A stretch of DNA of 7,737 nucleotides from Desulfotignum sp. (lineage in GTDB: Bacteria > Desulfobacterota > Desulfobacteria > Desulfobacterales > Desulfobacteraceae). The stretch lies in assembly GCA_011390235.1 (NCBI GenBank), contig JAABSS010000004.1, forward strand, positions 1 to 7,737, read 5' to 3'. Below are positions 1 to 4,585 of the stretch, piece by piece. Positions within the stretch are counted from its first letter, which is position 1, and every line of letters starts with the position of its first letter. The notes under the pieces are model-generated. The model had not been told where the DNA came from, did not search any database, and was given only the letters and a program-made list of their open reading frames with translations. The position numbers were made by a program, and so were the translations under genes.

Positions 1-180
1 ATTGATAAACTGATAAAGGATATCATCCTTGTTTTTAAAATACAGGTACAGGGTACCGTCAGCCACCCCGGCCCGGGAAGCGATCTGGGAAATTGTGGCC
101 TTGTAAAAACCGAACCGGGCAAAAACATCCCCTGCACTGGTGAGAATCTTATGGTATTTTTCCGATTTGTTTTTTTGCAA
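1..180 (-). CDS. TetR/AcrR-family transcriptional regulator, FadR-like (N-terminal 60 residues, partial)
   Basis: This is the DNA-binding N-terminus of a TetR-type repressor; the ligand-binding C-terminal domain lies beyond the left edge. The 60 visible residues form the family helix-turn-helix: a helix around KILTSAGDVFARFGF (12-26), ATISQIASRAGVA (28-40) and the signature DGTLYLYFKNKDDIL (41-55). The block GVADGTLYLYFKNKDDIL is very close, as I remember it, to the acyl-CoA-responsive FadR (YsiA) of Bacillus, so fatty-acid or acyl-CoA control is a reasonable inference, not shown. I chose the TTG at 180: it gives the usual short tail before helix 1, has GGGAAAGG-type purine runs just upstream, and lies downstream of a likely promoter. 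An in-frame ATG at 231 would fall inside that promoter. The gene diverges from the aldolase, and an operator-like palindrome at 206-221 suggests autoregulation. The family is near certain; the start and ligand are not. Confidence 0.9.
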   Translation of the reverse strand, partial: MQKNKSEKYHKILTSAGDVFARFGFYKATISQIASRAGVADGTLYLYFKNKDDILYQFIN

Positions 181-205
181 GCCTTTCCCGCCTTTCCCTG
201 AAAAA

Positions 206-221
206 ATGAACAATAATTCAT
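206..221. promoter_or_regulatory. Operator-like inverted repeat, site 1 (ATGAA-N6-TTCAT)
   Basis: The sequence ATGAACAATAATTCAT has 5-base arms, ATGAA and TTCAT, with a 6-base centre. It lies at the inferred -10/start region of the divergent tetR promoter, where a repressor would autoregulate. It shares arms and spacing exactly with the palindrome at 373-388. Binding by the neighbouring TetR protein is inferred. Confidence 0.45.
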
Positions 222-251
222 TATCTAACATTAGTTTTTTAAAAATGTCAA
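221..251 (-). promoter_or_regulatory. Probable sigma-70 promoter of the tetR gene
   Basis: On the minus strand a perfect TTGACA (251-246) is followed after 17-18 bases by TTAGAT/TAGATA within TTAGATAAT (228-220). The -10 is only a moderate match. Transcription would start near 214, giving a leader of about 34 bases to the TTG start at 180. This supports that start over the upstream ATG. Confidence 0.45.
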
Positions 252-372
252 GCAGATATTTTTCAAAAAACCATTTGACGGTTTTTTATTTTAATGTTAT
301 TTTACAATTAGTTATGTTACAATTTTAATTTTGAAATGCCTTTTAAAAAAATTCATTTTAAAAATTTTTTTC

Positions 373-388
373 ATGAATATATATTCAT
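373..388. promoter_or_regulatory. Operator-like perfect palindrome, site 2 (ATGAATATATATTCAT)
   Basis: This is a perfect 16-bp palindrome with the same ATGAA-N6-TTCAT layout as 206-221, located about 20 bp upstream of the aldolase -35 box. As I recall, Bacillus FadR sites are also built from TGAAT/ATTCA elements, which suits the FadR-like regulator encoded next door. The region is very AT-rich, so some palindromes are expected by chance. The repeated arms and spacing make this pair more convincing than either site alone. Confidence 0.5.
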
Positions 389-407
389 TCCTTAATAGTT
401 CTTGCTT

Positions 408-436
408 TTGACATGCGTTCATGAAAAAATTATAGT
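408..436 (+). promoter_or_regulatory. Sigma-70 promoter of the aldolase gene
   Basis: A perfect TTGACA (408-413), a 17-base spacer and TATAGT (431-436, five of six consensus bases) form a strong housekeeping promoter, with transcription starting near 443. The leader to the ATG at 474 is about 30 bases. The spacer holds the short palindrome TTCATGAA (418-425), which also occurs at 370-377 on the edge of operator-like site 2. This promoter rules out translation starts upstream of about 443. Confidence 0.75.
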
Positions 437-473
437 AATCTTCAACAGCAACAAATCATACGGGAGAGAAACC

Positions 474-1760
474 ATGTCACACCATTATTCTGGAGATTTC
501 CAGGCTGCCCTTGATTTGGGCAGACCCCCCAATGTAAAAAAGCTGTTCCCCAATTCCAAGGCATTGATTGTCAGCGGCAGATACATTGACCGGGCCATGT
601 TGAAAAAAGGCGGCTGCATGACCATTGCCGCCAACGGCAGAAACGCTTTTGTCATCAGGGGTGCCCTGCGTGCGGCCCAGAAGGCCAATGCCGCCATCAT
701 CGTTGAAATCGCCCGGTCAGAAGGGGGCAAAGATGCTTATTGTGCCGTCAACCTGTGGAATATTGCCCGGCAGACCGATGCCTTCATGAATGAACTGGGC
801 ATCACCATACCGGTGGCCATCCATGCAGATCATTTCGGCATCAAAAAACAAGAAGATATAGCACCTGCAAAAATTGAAATCCCCTCTCTGTTTGATGCCG
901 GCATCACCTCCATTGCCATTGATGCCTCCCACATGCCCGATGAACAGAACCTGCTGGCCAATATTGAACTGTTCCCCTTTGTCCCGGAGTGGGCCGGCCT
1001 TGAGACAGAAGTGGGAGAAATAAAAGGAAAGCTGGGGTTATCCACTGCCAAGGAAGCCTTGTTTCTGATCCAGGGCCTTAATGCCCACGATATTTTTCCG
1101 GACTGGATCGCCCTGAACAACGGCACCACCCACGGCATAGAGCAAAGTGATGCCGGTATCAATGTGCCGCTTACAGCCCAGATCCATGATGCGCTTGCGC
1201 CCTACCACGTCTCCGGCGCACAGCACGGCACTTCGGGCAATAGTTCGGAACGGCTCCGGGAAATTGCCGCAAAAACAAGAACCACCAAGGCGAATGTTGC
1301 CACTGCCCTGCAGATGATTTCCTGGGGGGTGGAGGTCAATGATTATGGTAATGCCATTCTGGATTCTGACGGCAACTTCATCAAACAGCCGGACAAGGGG
1401 GTTGATGAAAACATGTGGGGGCAGATGCTGACCTATGCAGAATCCCACGGCCTCACCGGCGGCAATTTTAAAAAGCTCAATGCACCCTTTGAAAACCGTT
1501 TCCTGGCCCAGCCCGCAGATATCCGTACCCGCATGGCAGAAGGTGTGGAAGCCTTTGTTTATACCCTGCTCACCCAGGTGTTCAATGCAGCTGATACTGC
1601 AGATATTGTCATGGACCATATTCTTCAAAACCGGTCCCATGACCCGGGGGGCAAAGCCAAAGCCATGGAATCCCCCAAGGAATGGACCCATGAAAAAATC
1701 ATGGAAAAAGCCGCTGACATCAATTCGAACAAAGGCCCTGAGGGTGATTTTGACGATTGA
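474..1760 (+). CDS. fba: Class II (zinc-dependent) fructose-bisphosphate aldolase, long form
   Basis: The enzyme reversibly splits fructose 1,6-bisphosphate into dihydroxyacetone phosphate and glyceraldehyde 3-phosphate in cytosolic glycolysis and gluconeogenesis. Of its 428 residues, HADH (117-120) supplies the catalytic Asp119 and zinc-ligand His120. LETEVGEI (176-183) holds the conserved Glu pair, NNGTTHG (215-221) the second His (220), and SGAQHGTSG (247-255) the third (251). These positions correspond to His110, Glu174, His226 and His264 of the E. coli enzyme. The later substrate-binding segment (NxDTD in E. coli) reads GVEVNDYGN (285-293) and is divergent. The protein is longer than the usual 280-360 residues, with a charged tail after about 385. 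The start is the ATG at 474, with GGGAG (462-466) upstream; an in-frame TTG at 402 lies before the promoter. It appears monocistronic or weakly linked to the flagellar genes 61 bp downstream. The aldolase family is secure; exact sugar specificity is inferred. Confidence 0.9.
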   Translation: MSHHYSGDFQAALDLGRPPNVKKLFPNSKALIVSGRYIDRAMLKKGGCMTIAANGRNAFVIRGALRAAQKANAAIIVEIARSEGGKDAYCAVNLWNIARQTDAFMNELGITIPVAIHADHFGIKKQEDIAPAKIEIPSLFDAGITSIAIDASHMPDEQNLLANIELFPFVPEWAGLETEVGEIKGKLGLSTAKEALFLIQGLNAHDIFPDWIALNNGTTHGIEQSDAGINVPLTAQIHDALAPYHVSGAQHGTSGNSSERLREIAAKTRTTKANVATALQMISWGVEVNDYGNAILDSDGNFIKQPDKGVDENMWGQMLTYAESHGLTGGNFKKLNAPFENRFLAQPADIRTRMAEGVEAFVYTLLTQVFNAADTADIVMDHILQNRSHDPGGKAKAMESPKEWTHEKIMEKAADINSNKGPEGDFDD

Positions 1761-1769
1761 AAAAAAAAT

Positions 1770-1797
1770 TAAAGGTATAATTTTCCCTTACCGATAC
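1770..1797 (+). promoter_or_regulatory. Candidate flagellar sigma-28 (FliA) promoter for the flgM operon
   Basis: TAAAGGTA (1770-1777) and ACCGATAC (1790-1797) resemble the sigma-28 consensus TAAAGTTT-N11-GCCGATAA, but the spacer here is 12, one base longer. flgM is a classic sigma-28 target, which raises the prior. The start would fall near 1803-1804, just ahead of the Shine-Dalgarno, giving a very short leader. A perfect sigma-70 TATAAT lies inside it (1776-1781), but the nearest -35, TTGACG at 1750-1755, is 20 bases away. Confidence 0.4.
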
Positions 1798-1818
1798 TGT
1801 GGTTAAGGAGAAAATTAT
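1777..1818 (+). promoter_or_regulatory. Long hairpin in the fba-flagellar gap that covers the downstream Shine-Dalgarno
   Basis: Bases 1777-1792 pair with 1801-1818 through 16 base pairs, with only two single-base bulges (1804 and 1809) and an 8-base loop (1793-1800). The 3' arm contains the whole Shine-Dalgarno AAGGAG (1805-1810) of the next gene. No clean U-tract follows, so it is a poor terminator on the plus strand. In RNA reading through from the aldolase it should hide the ribosome site; transcripts starting inside the element would lack most of the left arm. Confidence 0.55.
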
Positions 1819-1821
1819 TAT

Positions 1822-2241
1822 ATGCAGATACCCTCTTATCAGATACAGAATGTATTAAAGGTGTATTCCAGGCAGTTGAGCCAGGGTAAAATCCTCACAA
1901 ACAAATTCAACAATGCCCATAGTATTTCTGCCGACAACGTCACAATCTCCTCGGAAGGCAAACGCAAGGCCATCATTGACAAGGTTGCTGCCAATATTGT
2001 GGAAAAAATCATAACAGAGGGTCCCAGGGAAAAAAGCGAAGAACAGATTGCCATCCAGATTGAAAAAGAACTTGGCAAAGAACTCAACTATGACCGGGAC
2101 AAAAATCAGTTCACCTATACCGCAGTGGACAGCCACAACAACAGGGTGAGCCATACCCTGTCAGTGGAAGATTCAAAGTTTGTGGTAAACAGAATGACAG
2201 AGCTGGCGCGTCAGGTTGCTGATAACAACATGACGTCTTAA
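1822..2241 (+). CDS. DVU0524-family FlgM-associated protein
   Basis: This 139-residue protein starts MQIPSYQIQNVLKVYSRQLS, an N-terminus I recognise from the deltaproteobacterial family named after Desulfovibrio DVU0524 and encoded next to flgM. Its molecular function is unknown. It is probably a soluble cytoplasmic protein: there is no signal peptide or membrane segment. The middle (about 45-85) is charged and predicted helical, and the tail (115-135, EDSKFVVNRMTELARQVAD) looks like another amphipathic helix. SD AAGGAG (1805-1810) lies 11 bases before the ATG and is buried in a hairpin. The stop codon overlaps the flgM Shine-Dalgarno, so the two genes are almost certainly co-transcribed and coupled. 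The position suggests a role in flagellar late-gene timing or in modulating FlgM or sigma-28; this is inference from context. Family assignment comes from memory of the N-terminus and the neighbourhood. Confidence 0.75.
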   Translation: MQIPSYQIQNVLKVYSRQLSQGKILTNKFNNAHSISADNVTISSEGKRKAIIDKVAANIVEKIITEGPREKSEEQIAIQIEKELGKELNYDRDKNQFTYTAVDSHNNRVSHTLSVEDSKFVVNRMTELARQVADNNMTS

Positions 2242-2255
2242 AGGAGGTATATATC

Positions 2256-2546
2256 ATGAAAATATCCAACCATAATAATATTATTGCCCAATATGCCAGC
2301 AAGGCAATACCAGCTGCTGTTCCGGCCAAAACAGGCAGACAGGCAGATGAGCCGCAATCAGATACTATCCAGTTATCTGACACAACCTTAGATCTCCAGA
2401 AAATCAGACAGGCCATGGAAACAGAACCGGCAGACAGAGCACAGCAGGTATCTGACCTGAAGGACCAGGTCCAGGCAGGTCTATACAACGTCAATGCCCA
2501 GAAGGTTGCGGAAAAAATGATGCTTGGTTTCAATGAGCTGGCATAG
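2256..2546 (+). CDS. flgM: FlgM, anti-sigma-28 factor
   Basis: FlgM binds and inhibits sigma-28 (FliA) until the hook-basal body is complete, then is exported through the flagellar type III apparatus, freeing sigma-28 for late genes. The protein has 96 residues, the normal size. The N-terminal third (1-35) is polar and likely disordered, as needed for export. The conserved domain runs from DTIQLSDTTLDLQKI (36-50) through RAQQVSDLKDQVQAG (61-75) to YNVNAQKVAEKMM (77-89), the helical sigma-28-binding segment with the usual 'G-Y-x-V-x-A-x-K-V-A-E-K' pattern. A very strong Shine-Dalgarno, AAAGGAGG (2240-2247), overlaps the stop of the upstream gene and lies 8 bases before the ATG, so translation should be efficient and coupled. 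FlgN, FlgK and FlgL, often adjacent in related genomes, do not follow here. Confidence 0.92.
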   Translation: MKISNHNNIIAQYASKAIPAAVPAKTGRQADEPQSDTIQLSDTTLDLQKIRQAMETEPADRAQQVSDLKDQVQAGLYNVNAQKVAEKMMLGFNELA

Positions 2547-2658
2547 GCTGCAAAAATTTCCCGGTTTATGCCACCAGTCTGCCTAATTCAGATATTCCCT
2601 CTCGGTCATATATTTCAAATTATTGATTTTATTCATAAAAAAATTACTGATATCATCA

Positions 2659-2674
2659 TGGCACATCTTTTGCT
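2659..2674 (+). promoter_or_regulatory. Sigma-54 (RpoN) promoter of the 153-residue unknown gene
   Basis: TGGCACATCTTTTGCT matches the sigma-54 consensus TGGCAC-N5-TTGCW. The invariant GG (2660-2661) and GC (2672-2673) are separated by exactly 10 bases. Transcription should start near 2685, leaving a leader of about 22 bases that holds the Shine-Dalgarno. Sigma-54 promoters are common in flagellar hierarchies and need an enhancer-binding activator. I could not identify a clear activator site in the AT-rich stretch 2547-2658, which also shows no convincing terminator after flgM. Confidence 0.8.
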
Positions 2675-2706
2675 TTTACCATGGCTAATATAAAAAGGAG
2701 GCCGAT

Positions 2707-3168
2707 ATGGTAAATATCCATCACATAAATGACACAACACCACCCGTAAAAGGACCCCAGGACAGCACCCCGAAAACCGGGAACAAGGATGCGTTTACAT
2801 CAGCACTGAACCGGGCCCTGGATAAAACACAGCCCTCTGAAATACAGAAAGATCAACCACAAGGCTTAGGGGAAATCACCTCTGTGCGGACCATACAGAT
2901 ACCCACCCAGTCGGACCTGGTCTCCGGCAGTACGGAAAAACTGCTGGAACTGCTGGATACCCTTAGTGCACAGCTGCAGGACCCTGGCGTGTCTTTAAAG
3001 CATATGGCGCCAGTGTTGGAAACCATCCATAACAGAGCCGACCAGCTGGTTAAGGAAACCCGGTCCCTTGGTTCTGACCATGCCGGACTGCGCGATATTG
3101 CCAACCAGACCGCAGTGACAGCCCAGACAGAATATATTAAATTCCAGCGGGGCGATTATTTGTCATAG
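2707..3168 (+). CDS. Uncharacterised protein, 153 residues, sigma-54-driven, flgM-adjacent
   Basis: I do not recognise this protein. The N-terminal half (1-70) is polar, rich in Pro, Thr, Gln and Lys, and likely disordered, with a short FTSALNRALDK helix at 30-40. The C-terminal half is helical: EKLLELLDTLSAQL (77-90), LKHMAPVLETIHNRADQLVKE (98-118) and a last segment IANQTAVTAQTEYIKFQRGD (131-150). There is no signal peptide or membrane segment. SD AAGGAGG (2695-2701) lies 5 bases before the ATG, and a consensus sigma-54 promoter stands just upstream, so it is transcribed separately from flgM. A disordered head with a helical tail is also the general build of exported flagellar regulators and their chaperones. 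A flagellar role is plausible but rests on position and promoter only. The stop TAG lies inside the 3' end of the convergent mazG gene. Confidence 0.8.
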   Translation: MVNIHHINDTTPPVKGPQDSTPKTGNKDAFTSALNRALDKTQPSEIQKDQPQGLGEITSVRTIQIPTQSDLVSGSTEKLLELLDTLSAQLQDPGVSLKHMAPVLETIHNRADQLVKETRSLGSDHAGLRDIANQTAVTAQTEYIKFQRGDYLS

Positions 3169-3944
3169 CTGCGTTTTGCCCGGTCCCAGAATGCCTCTTT
3201 TTCAGCTGCAGACAATGCTTTTAAACTTTGGTTCTTCCGGACCAGTTCCGCCTCCATCAACCGAAACCTTCCCTCAAACTTTGCAGTGGAACGGGACAGT
3301 GCGGTTTCCGGGTGAAACCCGGCATACCGGGCCACATTCACCAGAGAAAACAAAATATCCCCGAATTCCAGCATGGCTTCGTCTTCATTCTTGTTTTCCA
3401 GGGCAGCTTCAAATTCTGCAATTTCGTTTTTAACCGTATCCAGTACCTGGTGGATATTTTCCCATTCAAACCCCAGCCTGACCGCTATTTTTGACACCTT
3501 GAGTGCCCGCAAAAGACCTGGCATGCCCCCGGGAACCGAATCCAGGGCAGAGCCATTTGCCGGCCGGTCTTTTTCCCGGGTTTTGATCTGCTCCCACTGG
3601 TCCAGCAGGGCTTTTTCTGTGTTAACAACAGCTGAACCGTAGACATGGGGATGCCGCCGGACCATTTTTTCGACCACTGTATCCACCACCCGGGAAATAG
3701 GAATCTGTTTTGCATCATGAAATATTGCCATGATGAACAGAATTTGAAACAGCACATCCCCCATTTCTTCGCAGGTATTGTCCAGATCATCATTTACAAT
3801 GGCATCCTGGAGTTCATACACCTCTTCAGCCAGGCATTTCCACATGGTGGCCGGGGTCTGTCTGCGGTCCCAGGCGCACCCGTTTTCCCCCCGCAGGGTC
3901 TGGATTATTTCCAGAATAGGGGCTATTGTCTCCAATGGGTTCAT
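3156..3944 (-). CDS. mazG: MazG nucleoside triphosphate pyrophosphohydrolase
   Basis: MazG hydrolyses (d)NTPs to the monophosphate and pyrophosphate in the cytoplasm; it acts in nucleotide-pool cleaning and in lowering ppGpp under starvation. The 262 residues match E. coli MazG (263). GCAWDRRQT (22-30) corresponds to the family GCPWDxxQT. The first MazG repeat has EEVYE (40-44) and EEMGD (59-63) as magnesium-binding acidic clusters, followed by RRHPHVYG (97-104) and WEQIKTREK (117-125). The second repeat has EIAEFEAA (174-181) and EFGDILFSLVN (193-203), then KFEGRFR (222-228). I take the ATG at 3944, which gives the family-length N-terminus. Its AGGAGA motif is only one or two bases away, and a TTG three codons later has better spacing, so the start may be slightly shorter. 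The gene lies within the cvpA transcript and overlaps its 3' end by 119 bp. Downstream it overlaps the convergent gene by 13 bp. Confidence 0.93.
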   Translation of the reverse strand: MNPLETIAPILEIIQTLRGENGCAWDRRQTPATMWKCLAEEVYELQDAIVNDDLDNTCEEMGDVLFQILFIMAIFHDAKQIPISRVVDTVVEKMVRRHPHVYGSAVVNTEKALLDQWEQIKTREKDRPANGSALDSVPGGMPGLLRALKVSKIAVRLGFEWENIHQVLDTVKNEIAEFEAALENKNEDEAMLEFGDILFSLVNVARYAGFHPETALSRSTAKFEGRFRLMEAELVRKNQSLKALSAAEKEAFWDRAKRSYDK

Positions 3945-4476
3945 TCTCCTGTATATAAAATTTTTCCACTTTGAGTTTTTCCAGCTGCTGTAAAAAACCG
4001 GCCCGCATGGTCCTGGAAACAAACAGTGTCATGGTTCTGGAAATTTTTGCCAGATAAGGGGCGGATTCCGACCCTGACATGAGCCTTGCCGTACCCGCCG
4101 GAATAAATGCTGTCAGCATCACAAACAAGACTGATACGATCAACGCGCCCTTGGCTGTGCCAAAAATCAAACCAAAGGTCCGGTCCACCCATCCCAGAAA
4201 TACCAGGTGCAAAAGCCTGCGGATCAGTGCGGCCATCACCCCCACCGCCACCAGGATACCGCAGAACAGAATCCCGAAGCTGACCAGGTGACGGGTTTCC
4301 TGGGCAGTGATCAAAAAGGTCAGGCGGTCGGAAAGCAGCCAGTAATAGGTAAACGCCCCGTAAAAACCGGCAATAACTGCCACAATCCCGGAGACTTCAC
4401 GTATCAGTCCTTTAAAAAGTCCCCTGATCATACAGAACAGGATAATCACCAGAACCACCAGATCGAAACCGTTCAT
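3826..4476 (-). CDS. CvpA-family inner-membrane protein
   Basis: This is a CvpA/colicin V production-type membrane protein, a family tied to envelope homeostasis and, in E. coli, colicin V production; its molecular activity is poorly defined. NGFDLVVLVIILFCMIRGLF followed by KGLIREV (2-27) is the typical N-terminus. Four hydrophobic segments lie near 4-20, 28-48, 65-85 and 102-126. The start is the ATG at 4476, with AAAGGA (SD) about 6 bases upstream; an in-frame ATG at 4527 precedes this and has no such site. The frame gives 216 residues, longer than the usual roughly 160-180. The last 39 residues are read out of frame through the start of mazG and are polar and Pro/Gly-rich. In a second frame a stop at 3941-3943 would give a tidy ATGA overlap with mazG, so a frameshift near the C-terminus is possible. 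Confidence 0.85.
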   Translation of the reverse strand: MNGFDLVVLVIILFCMIRGLFKGLIREVSGIVAVIAGFYGAFTYYWLLSDRLTFLITAQETRHLVSFGILFCGILVAVGVMAALIRRLLHLVFLGWVDRTFGLIFGTAKGALIVSVLFVMLTAFIPAGTARLMSGSESAPYLAKISRTMTLFVSRTMRAGFLQQLEKLKVEKFYIQENEPIGDNSPYSGNNPDPAGGKRVRLGPQTDPGHHVEMPG

Positions 4477-4511
4477 TTTTTTCCTTTCCGCCACCGTACC
4501 TGAAGACTCAT

Positions 4512-4541
4512 GGAATAACAATTTCACGGTTTTTCCGTCAA
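4512..4541 (-). promoter_or_regulatory. Possible promoter of the cvpA-mazG transcript
   Basis: On the minus strand TTGACG (4541-4536) stands 18 bases before TATTCC (4517-4512), a weak -10. Part of the -35 forms an inverted repeat with TTGAC on the plus strand: GTCAA at 4537-4541 and TTGAC at 4550-4554. The gap 4477-4585 must hold the divergent promoters of cvpA and phoH. I found no acceptable -10 for phoH 17 bases after the plus-strand TTGACC (4550-4555). Confidence 0.3.
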
Positions 4542-4585
4542 GATTTTTATTGACCTTTCAATAAATAAAATGCACCCTGTTGCCC

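Noticed and set aside
265..287. Perfect inverted repeat AAAAAACC/GGTTTTTT resembling a rho-independent terminator
   Set aside because: The stem has only two G-C pairs and lies between divergent genes, where no transcript needs to end. It is probably a product of the AT-rich sequence.
275..303. Second possible plus-strand promoter TTGACG-17-TATTTT upstream of the aldolase
   Set aside because: The -10 is weak, the region is AT-rich, and a far better promoter lies at 408-436.
402..473. Extended N-terminus of the aldolase from an in-frame TTG at 402
   Set aside because: It would overlap the promoter and start upstream of the transcript, and the added residues do not resemble the family. The ATG at 474 has a good ribosome site.
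1038..1691. 217-codon open frame antisense to the aldolase
   Set aside because: It lies wholly within a conserved gene, has no recognisable domain or ribosome site, and is a by-product of codon bias on the other strand.
1750..1781. Sigma-70 promoter TTGACG...TATAAT before the flgM operon
   Set aside because: The boxes are separated by 20 bases, too far for normal use. TATAAT alone is noted under the sigma-28 candidate.
2547..2658. Terminator or activator site between flgM and the sigma-54 promoter
   Set aside because: I found only weak, short inverted repeats such as TGATATCA (2648-2655), with no U-tract and no repeated activator motif.
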